Assembly: GCF_000003605.2 (NCBI RefSeq)
Contig: NW_003115459.1
Coordinates: forward strand, 24,200-71,037
Reading direction: 5' to 3'
Origin: Saccoglossus kowalevskii
Lineage: Eukaryota > Hemichordata > Enteropneusta > Harrimaniidae
DNA length: 46,838 nt
The translations under genes were made by a program, and so were the position numbers. The notes beneath the pieces are model-generated. The model saw only the letters and a program-made list of their open reading frames with translations, was not told the DNA's origin and made no database searches. Position 1 is the stretch's first letter; every line of letters begins with the position of its first letter. This document shows, in pieces, positions 1-11,900 of the stretch.

Positions 1-219
1 CTTTTAACCATTTGTATACCAAACAAGTTTTTTTCAAGATTTGATGACACTAGGATAACATATACTGAAATTATTGTCAACGCAACAAAAGTTGACAATA
101 AAGAAAAGATGACATTTTGTCCCAAGCACTTTCTCATGTACGTGTATTTCAAGAAAACTAGCAAAGTGAATTACACAGGCTGTATTTACATAATCATTAT
201 ATGGATTATCGGTACTTAC

Positions 220-337
220 GTGTCAGGAACACTGCCCTTTGTTTGTATGCAATAGCCAATATATCATGACTTGGTGATAAACTAATACAACATTCTTGCA
301 ACCAGGTCTCCTTGATGTTGTCAGTATCAACCTTACC
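220..337 (-). CDS. RAB3GAP2: RAB3GAP2 coding exon 3
   Basis: The exon has 39 codons plus one base, with acceptor TTTTCAAAG and strong donor GTAAGT. It reads GKVDTDNIKETWLQECCISL, then SPSHDILAIAYKQRAVFLT, which aligns with the human segment [20 protein letters not shown]...AVFLV. This is the diagnostic exon for the gene call. Confidence 0.9.
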
Positions 338-3300
338 CTTTGAAAACAGATATATTGTCAGAATTACATCTATCAGTTACATTATGACAATATTTATAGA
401 TTTATCGCTATGTTATGACAGAGTTGATATGAATTAGTGCAAATTGGAGAAAACACATGGCTAATATTTAAAGTGCCTGTGAAATGGCTGCTATTTTCAC
501 GCCTAAAATTATCCATTGATACATAAATATTATTAATTTTTATGTTTCTAAGCATGAATTATTTTTTAAAAGTGAAAAAATGTGTTTTAAACTCAATCTA
601 CGGCAACTTTATTTTTGTGTATTTTAAAACGAGGCTCCTCATTAGCATCTTATTTGCATACAGAAATTCCCCTTGTGACGTCAGAAGGGCAAGTCGCATG
701 GCAGCTTGCATTGTCGATACGTGTAAATAAGGCAAATTTCTTCTGCAGTTTTCTAGTCTTTGACTAAATTTTCATTTATGTACTTGTTCGTCGAGGAGGA
801 ATGGACCATAATGAACACATAGTATCAATTTTTGTTGCATGGGGTTGAGTTAGATGCGAAATATGTCCGTTCTGGTGTAGCTGGTCACCGTGATCGTCAG
901 CGGCGCACGTTTGTACACAGTCGCTGGACAAAATAGAATTTGACGTCCGAATTATCTCGTTATTTAGCAGGTTACTAGGCACGTCACTACATCACTATTT
1001 CATTGATCGTTTGAGTAAAACTTTCAAAATTAAAATAAAAGAGAACATATTTTGACATGCTAAACATTAGACTATAGTGATCACTATAAAATAATTAAAA
1101 AAAACGACAAATCACAGTTACTAAATAAATGACAGCCGCGAGGAAATAAATTAAAATTTTGTTGAAATAGGTGAACGCGTCAGGTCACGACAAAGGCAAG
1201 TGCGTTAAAAGCGGCGTTTAATTGGATAACAAAAATAATCGGGATCAACACACATACAGATTAATTCAGAGTGGATTCGAGTTAGCGTGATCCATGGCGT
1301 GATTGTCATAATTATAACATCATATTAAAACTTTATTTGGTGGAAACACATTGACCAAGCCCAGATTCTAATTTTATAAATTATTACGCAGATGAAGCTG
1401 CAAGCATGAAGGTAAAAAAAGAACAGAGGTGTGAGTTCGACATTCAACACCAATCACCAAACAGTTCAGAAACTTTTAGCCTTCGAAAGTGAAAACAATT
1501 AGCAGTGTGTAAGGGCTGTGTAATTTCCTGTTTGTCCGACGCTTCGTTTTCGTGTCACTGTCAAAATTATTGCTACCTTTTACTTTACAGGGACTAAATG
1601 GTCTCTATAAAACGATTATCACGATCGCAAAAAAAGTCCGGAATCTATTTCTTTCAAAAGTGTTGCGCCAGGTTTATGTTGTCGGCGTTTCTCTTTAAAC
1701 CTAGTTGTTTTTTCATGGACGAGGACAGTTTTTCCAAAAAAAGGAATCTGAGGTTAAGTGGCTTTCGTCCACTGATGTCGCACCTTTGGATCGATTAGAA
1801 ACGTGTCAATACATACACTATGACTATACGTTTCATTGCAACTGCCCACAACACAACATCTAAAAACTCTCTCTCAATAAAAGAAAATAGACAAAAAATA
1901 AAAAAATAAAAAACGCCAACTGAAAAATGTATATCGTTTAAAAGTATACTGAATGACCAGTGTTATTACGGCTCAGGGGTATGATTTCCTCTCACATTTT
2001 GGCATTTGGTGGCGCACTTTCGGCGAGAGTCGGAAATCCGGAAACAGTCAACCGTTTCAGGATAGGTGGGCGTGGCTACAACACGAGAAATATCCAAAAT
2101 TTACTTGTATACGAGTAATCATTTTCAGCAAAAAAATCAATAACTGCCCATTTCAGTGGGACACAGATCTAAAATGGGAAACGTGAGGGTGGGCATTGCA
2201 CAGGCACTTTAAGGATTAATCCAGATAACAGTATTCCAGCGAAATGTTTTATTTTAAATGCAGATCATGAAAGTAACAATATCAGCTGCTCTTGTTTTGG
2301 CCCCTCATGAAGTTGAACTGAAACAACTGCCAATCAATGAAATTGGAATGTTCATTTCTCTCACAGATCACACATAATAATTATATTCAAGTTAGGCTGT
2401 AGTCCCAATTAAAACACCAATTAACCTAAACATATGCAGTAGTTTCAGCTTATGTGGACCATATGTATGTGCTTTATTAGAAGCAAGTCATCTCTAGTTG
2501 AAGCACAAATTGTATTTTTTGTATATTGAATCATTAAAATATGAATTACTTTGACCATAAACACACCTCAGTCATACATAAATGCATTTGCTATCAATAA
2601 AGAGAAAAAAAGTTATGAATGATTGTGCTTTATAAATTTAAAAGCAAAGGAATATCTTGATCTTTTTCATTGATGAAGCCCTAAATCGCTTAATTTTCAC
2701 TTTTAGAATTAGAGTAAAAGTTCCTGACAGTTCATTTAAAAAAACAGTAGAGACATTTTCACTCTTAAAAAATTTCACAATTTTGACTGACTCGCTAATT
2801 TTGTGACAATTTGTTTATAGTATGAAAGGTGGTTCCTCTCATCATGTAAAACATTTCTTACATGCCTAAGTTTCTATTGTTAAAGACAAAAGAATGACAA
2901 CATCACTTGCACAGTATCTTTCTAAGTATGTTACCTACATCATAATCCCGGTACTGTTCACCATGTATGTATTACAATTAGGAGGTTTTATTTATTAAAA
3001 CCTAGGTGCACTCACCAACACACATAAACTGTAACTACTGCCACATTAAATTCCTCTTTAAATTTAATATGCGTTACGTCCACTGTATGGTTTCATTGTT
3101 TGCACAAAATGAAATTGTTTGTACATATATTCTTATGAGTAAACTCATTATTTTTTATAACTATAGTAAAAACTGAACCTAATTTTATAGTCTTTTATAA
3201 ACTTATATGAAAGCAAACACCCTATAATGTACATCTGCAATTTTCTTAAATAAGCTGTTTAGCTAGTTTCAAAATTATAGAAACTTATTCTGGGAAAGGA

Positions 3301-6300
3301 AAAATCTATAGAAAAGATCACATGACATTTTGTAATCACCAAATAAATTTCCATTTTTACAACCAAATTATAACAAAGCAGGAGATACTCAATCTCCTCT
3401 GCTTGGTGTTATGTAACGCATATAATATTAAAAATAATTTTTTCAATTATTTTATCACACTGTTGTTCATGCTTATATCAGGACAATATGGAGAAAAAAC
3501 CTTGAACCGAATTTGTTTTGACCACATATATTTTATGACATGTTGTCCATAAAACTAGGGTGTGTCTAATATTCAGTGAGTGATCAGGTGTATTATGTGG
3601 CCACGGAATATACAGAACGATTCATAGATGAAAATAACGTTCCAGAACACTAAGGTTAGTATGAGGTCAAGAATACAAAGGTGAATGTTAGTACCTTCAC
3701 ATCCAAGTCTACATCATCAAAATCCCAATCAGCATCATCCCAGCCATCTGTAATAAAAAAAGTATATAATAAAATATAACCAAAGAAAGCTTAGAAAGAA
3801 CTCCTGTGTGCTGAGAGTATTAGAGACACAGTCAAAATTAATTCATAATTTATTGATGGAAAAACTAGTTATGCAAATCAGAAAATTAAAATTAACAGAT
3901 TTGAGTGTAAAACTAATAAGGTCTGCACAATGTAACAGACCATCTATGTACCAAGTTTCATTGAAATGTGATCAGAACCAAAAAATTATGAACTATTATG
4001 CTAATTAGGGAATTAATATGAACAGATTTTAACACAAAACTGATCATATTTGTACATTGTCCTAGAGCATCGATGCACAAAGTTTCAATGAAATTTGATT
4101 ATTAGTACTTGAGATATCAGTTTGAAAGTTGAAAATTGATTAATTATGCAAAATAGGTAATTAATATGCATAAATATATACCAACAACTAATTGGCTCTC
4201 TGCATAGTTTAGATTCATTTGAAGGTGATGATTAGTACTCAAGATATCAGTGAAAAAGCTGAAAATTAAATAATTATGCAAATTAGGTAATTAATATGCA
4301 CAATTATTTACCCCAAAACTAATCAGGTTTCTGCATAGTCCTAGAGGACCTATGTACAAAGTTTCATTGAAATGTGATTAGTTCGAAAATTAATTATGCA
4401 AATAAGGTGATTAATATGTACTGATATTACCCTAAAAACTACCTGGTTTGTGCAGTGTCCTATGACATCTAGGTACCAAGTTTCATTGAAATGTGATGAT
4501 TAGTAGTTGAGTATCAGTGAAAAGCCGAAAATTACTAATTATGCAAATTAGGTAATTAATATGCACATATTTTCACCCAAAACTAATTAAAACCTGGCAT
4601 TAGTTCAGAGCATCTATGAACCAAGTTTCATCAAAATGCAATGAGTGGTTCAGTCATGGAACAGCTAAAAATTAGGTAATTATCATGCAAATTAGGTAAT
4701 TATTATGCATGGATTTCTACCAAAACCTAATCAAATCTGCGCATTGGCCCTGAGCATCTATGCACCAAGCTCCAGAAAAAATACAATGTATGGTTCTTGA
4801 GATATCAGTGGAACAGATGGGACACACACATACACACATACAGACAGACAAACTAACTGCAAAGACTCCCATTGTGTGCTTCGCACACAGGAGTCAAAAA
4901 CTAAAGTACAGTAGTACTAGTACAAGTAGTTCACATCAGTTATCACATCACACATATTTATAGCATGCTTATAGCATCAAGTACTTTTAAAGCAATGAAT
5001 GATTTCTGCAACATACATGTATCTTTGAATTGTTCTTTATATATTTTCAATAAATTGCCAGACTAAATAATAATACAAGAATGGTAATAAAAAATGAGGA
5101 TTTCTCTATTTACAGATGTTGTTCCACTACAGGTTCAATAGATACAATACATGATGAATTTTCATTAAAATGCCTAGCTGTGAAATGTCATGCATTAAAA
5201 TATTAATGGTATGATCTTTCATAAATTTCATGAAATTATAACAAATATTGAAAAATTTCTTAATAATTTATTTAACTAATGATTTCAACTATTCTTTGCA
5301 TCAAGCAGCAAAATGAGGACTTATTTTATAATAACTCCACTGCATTAACTTTTTCACTACCAGACTTTCTTACCCAAATTTGTCTGCACTATTTTCTCAT
5401 ACTCTTCAATAATTATCGAAATTAACACTAATTATGGAACCAACAGACTCAAAAAAGCTATTTTTGTCTCACTCTTCTGAAGAAAAGTGTAAGCACGACT
5501 ATTTTGTGAATTCGTGATGAAAAAAGGATAAAGCCCTACATGACAGGAATAAAATATTGTGCAATAAAATTTACAATAAAATATGAGCTCTTGTGAAGTT
5601 TTGACATGACAACTTATCACTGAGCCTCAGTATTAAATACAAATTTTATAACTCATTAGATGTTAGGAATCAGATGTTTATACAATCTAAACAGCAGAGA
5701 AAAGTAATTAGTTAATAAAAGACATGCCTCAGAATGGTAAATTCATGAAATGACACACATTGTGATTTCTGAAAAAAACATTTACTTTTCCTGGCATTGA
5801 ATTTTGTTATTTAATGTTTCGAGCGATTACACTTAGTTTTAAGTTCACAAACTTGGCAGGGAGGCAACAATGTATATTGTCATTTGAAACTCTCAAAACT
5901 TTAGGGTCAAGAATAACTGGTGCATTTCAGAATTTTTATTGGTAGACTAGTTTGGCAGCCATCTTGAATATTAGTTAAACAGGAAGTGATCATTTTTAAC
6001 ACTTTCTGAAGGTCTAGGCATTCTAATGTTTTTAGTAGTATTATTGATATATGGGCTACCTATTTCACATTTGTCCCAGAGGTTGATTCGTCCCAAGTGT
6101 TCCCAAGTGTTTGATCCCACAGTGTTCTCCACAAGGGGTTTTAGCAGGAAGTCGTGCGCCCTGCATAGGTAGTCGTGCGCCCTGCATCGGTCAACAAGCG
6201 CCCTGCATTCACATTTCCCGCCCCGATCAAATACATTGCATTGTTAGTTGAGTATAATAAGTTTATGGAAATGTTAGCGGATATGTAACTTTTTCCGGCA

Positions 6301-8683
6301 TGTTTTTTTTCCTTGAAAAACAGCAAAATATCACTTTAATATCATCAGAAGCACTGAACACATTGATGTGAAATTTGTTTTTTTAGTAACAATGCACTGT
6401 AAAATACTTTATTTTAGCTGGAATTAATTTTTGATGAAAAGACATTTTGGTTGTTTTGTATGGAATTTATTTTTACTGATTTTTGACATGTTGAATGTAA
6501 AATATAGGAAAAAAAGTATATTCGCTGGATTTTATATTCACTGAATCATTCCCTCAGTGAAAATAGCGAAAATTAATTCCAAGAGAAAATAAAGTATTTT
6601 ACAGTATAATGCAAATCTCTTTGTGATTGGTCACATGCTTTGTCTGCCATCTTTGATTTCTTCTAAACAGGAAGTAGTTTTTTTACAGATGTCATATTTA
6701 TCCGATTATTTTGCCATGAACCTTTATAACCAAACTATTTTTGGACAGAAAATAAATTTGGATCAGTTCCTCGGGTGTGCTTTAACCAATCACTGGATAT
6801 TTGGCATGTCGCATATATGGCCATGGATTCTTATGAGAAAAATAAAAAAAATTTTATCAGTCAAATGGTTTGGCCACCATCTTAGATTTTCGGCAAAAAT
6901 GTGGCATTTATTTTGCATGAATGCTTCAACTGTTCAACTTGATATTATGTGTGTTGCATGGCCAAAGCTTTTTATGAAAAATAATGTTAATGGTTTGTCC
7001 GCCATCTTGTCTGCTCACACATTGGAGCATTTGTGTCTCATGAATGCTTTAACCAATCAACTTGCTGTTTTGCATGCAACATATATGACCGAAACATCTT
7101 CTGAGAAAAAAAATATGTATACCAGTGGGTAAATATTAAGGCATAATCTACTGTCAGCCTTCAAACTTTGACACAACAAAGCTGTTTTTAAATACTATAT
7201 GCCTTAGGAGGACATTATATTGATAAGGGACAAGATTTTACAAATGCACCTCATTTGACGCACAGATTTACACTCGAACCAAACCATTTTCTCGACAAGT
7301 CGTCTTGGATGTGTTATTTTTTCCTTTTCGGTTATTTCTGTCCATGATTGGATAGAAAAAGACGAACTACAAATACTCAAAGATTTTTTTGACTTCATTA
7401 AAAAATAAAATCGTTTTTCTGTAGGATGGAAACTTTTTGAGTTCAAAACCCCCCACCCCCAAACTAAAAGAAATAAGTTTTTTATCAGATATCGATCTTT
7501 TGACGTCGTCCCTAAGAGAAGTATACAATGTACATGTACTAGCATTTAGAGAAGGTAACAGTATTAATCATTGAGAAACCGGAAATGCATTTGTATATGC
7601 TCTTCATGTCCTGAAGGGGGCATATACATATAGAATGGTAGTGAGGCATTACAGGGACAGGGTTAGGATAAGAGTTGTATGCGAGGGAGCCATAAGAAAG
7701 TCTTACCGAGAAACCCTTCTGATAATACCACGAAGTGTCAAAGCTGCCCCCCCTCCACACACACCAACCCCCAAGTTTAATTTCATATGGTATAACCATG
7801 CACTTGGCATGTGAAGATAAATTAACAAAGTATTAGAGACATTAAGATACGCGTACGAGAACGGAACAGGTCATACGACAGTTGTTCTGAACGTGATCAA
7901 GGTGACTGACTCATAGTTGATTTCCAAGAGCTTTTCTCGCTGTCAATTTTGATTAATTCTTACTGACATTGATAGAAGGTTTTATATTAGAGTGATTTTG
8001 TATATTTATGGTGAAATAAGAAATATTGGATGCATTTTAGCTGATATTTATACCTACTGAAAACAACACATCTGGTCAGCTCGTTATGTAAATAATGAAG
8101 ACGACGCCGGGCTCACTTTCACTTTCTCGAAAAGGCGACCCTTACTAACCAGCTACTATAAGCTTAAATGGAACTAAATGAATTGTTCTTAAACATTTCA
8201 GAATGGCCATTCCCGCAAAGAGACGTGTATTTAGATGGATGGTAATGCATGATATTGATCTGCTGAAAGAGGATTCGGCAAACAGGCCTGGGACCTCAGC
8301 AGAGTGGATGGAAATAGCGAGAGCTGTCAGATGTCTTGGAACTAACAACTAACTCAGATTCCGAACGTGAAATTACATAACAAATTGTATGGGATAGTTG
8401 TATAATGGTTGCCCAATGAGAGACGGGTTGACATAGTTCTGTTTCAGTTACGTTCCCGTTGTTGGCGCTTGTACTTAATCGTTTTCTTACACCCGAGAAC
8501 ATAACGCAAAGTAAATTAGAACAACACGTTCCGTTCCCGTTACGTACGCAAATCTTAAACTCTCTAATGATTACCTGCGACAGCTGACTTGACTTCTTCA
8601 TCTTCTTTCAACTGCGGAAATAGGTAGCTTCTAGTGGCTGGGATGTCTTCAATGAGTCCAAAATTTACAAGTGAACAGGACAT
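220..8683 (-). CDS. RAB3GAP2: RAB3GAP2 orthologue, N-terminal coding exons (partial)
   Basis: Non-catalytic subunit of the Rab3 GTPase-activating complex. The family pairs with RAB3GAP1 to regulate Rab3 and serves as a Rab18 exchange factor at the ER. Three minus-strand coding exons join in frame: 8683-8575, 3747-3695 and 337-220, giving 93 codons plus one base. The start MSCSLVNFGLIEDIPATRSY followed by LFPQLKEDEEVKSAVA matches the human start pattern (MACSIVQFCYF...LFPHLREE). An acidic Trp/Asp tract (residues 37-53) follows, then ETWLQECCISLSPSHDILAI, which matches the conserved [14 protein letters not shown] segment opening the beta-propeller region. Splice sites are canonical: donors GTAATC, GTACTA and GTAAGT, with exon phases 1, 0 and 1. 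The rest of the roughly 1,400-residue protein lies left of the window. The gene is divergent from XRCC3. Identity is confident; the exact acceptor at 338 is slightly less so. Confidence 0.9.
338..3694 (-). other. RAB3GAP2 intron between coding exons 2 and 3
   Basis: AT-rich intron with no further exon that I can support. It holds a degenerate MITE near 2457-2606, listed separately. A perfect CRE-type octamer TGACGTCA occurs at 76-83 of the 600 block (positions 676-683), with no evidence that it is used. Confidence 0.7.
2457..2606. repeat. Degenerate MITE, family A
   Basis: This stretch resembles the better-preserved family A copies at 13659 and 30854. It shares the order TCTCTA-(G/A)TTGAAGC, then ATTGAATCATTAAAATA, then a TTTGACCATA block. 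The terminal repeats are eroded. Confidence 0.45.
3695..3747 (-). CDS. RAB3GAP2: RAB3GAP2 coding exon 2 (acidic tract)
   Basis: This 53-nt exon follows acceptor TTATTACAG and precedes donor GTACTA. Joined to the phase-1 end of exon 1 it reads DGWDDADWDFDDVDLDVK (residues 37-54). Human RAB3GAP2 carries a comparable acidic Trp-rich stretch (WEDDGWGAWEE) at this point. Confidence 0.85.
3796..4905. mobile_element. Non-autonomous element with tandem-repeat core and terminal hairpin
   Basis: The left end carries CTCCTGTGTGC (3801-3811) and the right end its exact reverse complement (4883-4893). The right copy also forms the 3' arm of a hairpin spanning 4864-4895 with a TTC loop. Between the ends lie about six diverged copies of a 120-148 bp unit, each with AATTATGCAAATTAGGTAATTAATATG, split here as AATTATGCAAATTAGG plus TAATTAATATG. 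Unit landmarks begin near 4011, 4159, 4289, 4409, 4554 and 4699. Most units also carry AAGTTTCATTGAAATG. Simple CACACA/CAGACAGA sequence precedes the right end. Tandem cores between unique ends are known in pearl-type bivalve repeats and other Helitron-related non-autonomous elements, so that class is inferred. No protein is encoded. Confidence 0.6.
6151..6210. repeat. GC-rich 21-bp tandem repeat, three units
   Basis: GTCGTGCGCCCTGCAT occurs at 6151-6166 and 6172-6187, and a third diverged unit (CAAGCGCCCTGCAT) follows 21 bp later. This is a striking GC-rich island inside an AT-rich intron. Confidence 0.7.
6397..6607. mobile_element. Palindromic MITE, family B-like
   Basis: The terminal inverted repeats are about 20 bp: CTGTAAAATACTTTATTTT on the left and its reverse complement AAAATAAAGTATTTTACAG on the right. 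The inverted similarity extends inward through GGAATTAATT. It shares TTCACTGAAT and CAGTGAAAATAGCGAAA with the MITE at 12707. AATGCA occurs just outside both ends and may be a target duplication. Confidence 0.65.
8203..8352 (+). pseudogene. Myb/SANT-like domain fragment, transposon-type
   Basis: A 49-codon reading, starting MAIPAKRRVFRWMVMHDIDL, continues with LLKE...RPGTSAEWMEIARAV and then stops. The pattern FRW-x-HD-x-x-LLKE ... W-x-x-IA resembles the Myb/SANT-like DNA-binding domains that accompany PIF/Harbinger-type elements in invertebrates. A one-base shift after RAVRCL opens a further short acidic stretch, so the fragment looks frame-broken. It lies on the opposite strand inside RAB3GAP2 intron 1, just beyond the donor of exon 1. 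It has an AG acceptor-like sequence (ACATTTCAG) directly before it, so an exon of an unknown gene is the alternative. Confidence 0.35.
8575..8683 (-). CDS. RAB3GAP2: RAB3GAP2 coding exon 1
   Basis: The start ATG is the complement of 8681-8683. There are 36 codons plus one base, then donor GTAATC at 8574. The start was chosen because the reading matches the family N-terminus (M-x-C-S ... YLFPQLKEDEE). The exon ends in phase 1. Confidence 0.9.
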
Positions 8684-8891
8684 GATACTTCGATGTATGG
8701 AGGAATCGAGATCGTCCACCGAATTACAGTTTTCTCTCCAAACTATGTAAATATGTTTAAAATATTACTTTACGTGTCCCATTGTCGTCCATATTGAATG
8801 CCTTCATTGCCCATGCGCAGACATCAACTCGCACTGTGTTGTGGGAAATCAGTGGGACTTTCAAATTTCGGACGATGAGTGAATTTTAGTT
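8684..8891. promoter_or_regulatory. Putative bidirectional promoter, RAB3GAP2/XRCC3
   Basis: Only 208 bp separate the two divergent start codons, so both 5' leaders and their core promoters must lie here or overlap upstream exons. The stretch is richer in CpG than its surroundings, lacks an obvious TATA box and contains an NRF1-type core CATGCGCA at 8812-8819. A YY1-like site, CCATATT on this strand, starts near 8789. Such motifs are typical of housekeeping bidirectional promoters. The transcription starts are not visible. Confidence 0.6.
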
Positions 8892-8946
8892 ATGGATGTG
8901 AATGAACTTGAACTACATCCAAGAATATTGGATGCGATCAAAAGAG
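8892..8946 (+). CDS. XRCC3: XRCC3 coding exon 1
   Basis: It encodes MDVNELELHPRILDAIKR plus one base and ends before donor GTAAAA. The exon ends in phase 1. Confidence 0.9.
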
Positions 8947-11900
8947 GTAAAATATAGAACGATCCAAAACGCATTTTTTGTAAACCAAAGTCGTGATCAG
9001 TTTTGGGGCAATGTGAAAGACCATTCTGGGACAACAGCTGATTTATTTACACTTTGTTGGCAAGCACCACGTATTACATGGAGGTATAAATAGATTATAT
9101 CGCCATATTAGGAATCATCCATTGAAATCACGGGGGGGGGGGGCAGGAAATGCATTTTACGATATGTATACATGTAATGTAAAATTTAGGGAACTGCAAT
9201 TGTTTGTTTGTTTTTTGAGTAATTTCAGAATCATTTATCTTGTGAAAAATTGCAATTGAAACATGCAATATTTGTTAATCGCTTTTAAATTCATTTTTTT
9301 TTACAAGTTCAATAGTATTCTGACTTATAATACATTGTTTAAAAATATGGATTCTGAAGTGCAGACATAAGTGTGAACGTGGTAGAAACCACCACAGTGC
9401 TTTTGTTTCAATTTTTATATTCAGCCAATTAGAGGCTTTCCCACTAATTACCCATGTATTTCAATGGTATACTCAGGCTGCAAGTTCTGTGTCATTCTTA
9501 CAATTTGTGTTATATGTAGTGTTATATCTTGCTGTAAGTCTCTAGATTTCCAACAGGCTTTCTGTTAGTAATAAAATTATTGAGTTTATTGCAAGTCATT
9601 CTACTGTGGTGATTAATGCAGATTGGGGAAGAGATAATTTTGCATTCTAATTTTGGCTATTTTCCATAGTCACAACGTATCATCCCCCACAGTTATCATA
9701 ACCATGCATTGTGATATTCCAAGTTCAGGCTCTTGCCAGCATATTGACTGGAATTACACTGATATTGTAAAATGTTTATTTTTACTATGTTTTAAGAATT
9801 CTATCATAGACCCCATATAATCTACTACAGTGTGACTGTTTCTACATGTGTTTTGTTCTCAGACTCTCATGTATTTTTTATTGAACTGGTTAGTGAAAAT
9901 AAACGTGAATAGTTAATGCATTTACAGTAGCTTACATTCAGTGTTTTGGAGACAACATTTTGTCCTTCCTAAAAGATCTGCAAATTTGATGGCTCATACA
10001 TTATCATTACAGTAATTTTTGTATACTACTGCACATTATTACTCGTAATTTAGTAATAGGTTGTTATTTTGTACCATTTTCCTGCAGCTAAATTGACAGT
10101 AGAAAAGACACTCTGCCTTTCAGCAGCAGATCTTTCGAGGTTAACAAAACTGTCGACCAGTGATGTTGGTCATTTACTCTACGAGGTATCTAAAAGTGTT
10201 CCAAGAATCCCCATGGCTATAGGTACAGTGGACTTTACATCATAAGCATGCATTTTCTGAAAACATTATTCATTATACAAACTGTTCCTTACATCTAAAG
10301 TATATATTTGTTTTTATGAATGGAGTTCTTTGTTCGGAAACAGTCCTACTGGTAGTATTCACATTAGGTCATCAAAAACAAATAAATGTGTTTCCAGTAT
10401 CAACGGAATTTGACAAATAAGGCAATGACATCTGTATTTGTTTGACATGGATTAGGAGAGATGGAAACACAAACAAACAAACAAACATTTTTTTCTAGGC
10501 CTCGTAGGGATCAAAGTTTCTGCTACATGTACCAGACATTCTTGTGTTCTTAGGTATAAGGGAATTTAAAGCCACCCAAGCTGCAACCTTTAGCTTTCAG
10601 CAAAATTATATCAATATAAATAATTTATGAGTGACTGATTTTAAATCTAGTGATCTATGATGTCATTAGGTCACTCACCTAATGTAGCTGTTGGGCAGCC
10701 ATTTTTTTGCTTGAAAGTGTTTTTGAGGATAATGTCCAAGATCTTGTGTGTCTTGTGTGTCCATGCTCAGTATTATGAAATATGTAACACAGCTTCAAGA
10801 GACATAGTTTTGTGGTTCAAGCACATTTCAGGGATATTTTGGGGTAAAAAAAATAGGCATTTTTGCTCAGAAAAAGAATAAAACATTTTTTTTTTCAATG
10901 TTTATGTTTTGCATTGACCAATTTTGTTCAACAGGGAAAGTATACTCGTTTTTAAAGCACATTTTAGGGGTATTGTTTTTTGAAACTGACTTGTCTCAGT
11001 TGATTCATGCATTACTTTGTCTTAAAACGGGGGCTTGTTTAAATGTCTTGTTTAAATGTATTTTCATCTAGACCTCTGCAATAGCACAATAACCTGTATT
11101 CTACACTTATCACAATGATATAGGAAATTGTTTTGTTTTTCAAAATCTGCAAAAATACAAAAAGTTGTACCTAATTCCCCTTTATTTTAAAAAGCTAAGC
11201 TGTCCAAGACTTACTTAATGGTTAGCCTACTGTTGCATTATTTCTCTTTAAACAATTTTGTTAAGTTTGTAACAATCTATCATTATTGTACACAGCTCTT
11301 GATATAAAAGAAGAGAGATGTCATGCATCTTTGAAGGTTCGTTATGTAAAGACAGGCTGTGAAGTTTTAGATGACTTCCTTAGAGGTGGAATCCTATCAC
11401 AGGGAATCACAGAAATAGCTGGTGAAAGTGCTGCTGGAAAAACACAGTTATGTATGCAGTTATGTTTAACAGTACAATTACCCTGTCACATGGGTGGCTT
11501 AGCTGGAGGTACTATAAAATAATTTATTTTTACTAGCAATTAATTAATGCTTTAATTTTAATGCTTTTGAGCAATTTCACTGGGGTTTAAATTCACTAAC
11601 TTAGAAAAAATGAGTTCTTTTGTTATTTTATGTTATTTTCACATGGATTTAATTTAGCATATTGTATTTACCGACGAAAGTAACAAAATTAAAAACCTGT
11701 GAATAAGCTGACAAGCTAACATATAAACCATTCTGTCACAGAAATCATATTCATTGTTTAGAACTATCGGTACATATATAAATTTGAAAAAGGAATAATT
11801 TACATTTTGGTGAAATCGCCATAATAATAAACCAATATTTGACCTTTGAACCCTCCAATGCTATAAGGTGGCAATATGTTTGTGATTCAAAATGCATGCA

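Larger units (their letters stand above)
5940..7130. repeat. Diverged CCATCTT-containing repeat units
   Basis: Related phrases recur at irregular spacing: GGCAGCCATCTTGAAT (about 5953), GTCTGCCATCTTTGAT (about 6640), GGCCACCATCTTAGAT (about 6873) and GTCCGCCATCTTGTCT (about 6998). ACAGGAAGT follows the first two, and AACCAATCA/CTTGATATT-like segments recur in the later ones. This produces the long open stretch 6623-7132, which matches no family I recognise. The style is like the internal repeats of the Helentron-like element at 34.5 kb. The MITE at 6397-6607 interrupts the array. Confidence 0.45.
3748..8574 (-). other. RAB3GAP2 intron 1
   Basis: This 4.8-kb intron contains most of the repeats on the left side: a composite tandem-core element (3796-4905), a GC-rich 21-bp triplet (6151-6210), a palindromic MITE (6397-6607), an array of CCATCTT-containing repeats (5940-7130) and a plus-strand Myb/SANT-like fragment (8203-8352). 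The stretches 4906-5940 and 7140-8140 show nothing I can name. Confidence 0.7.

Noticed and set aside
6623-7132. Longest uninterrupted open frame on the left side (169 codons)
   Set aside because: It lies on diverged internal repeats in an intron, has no recognisable domain, and the residues repeat with the DNA units.
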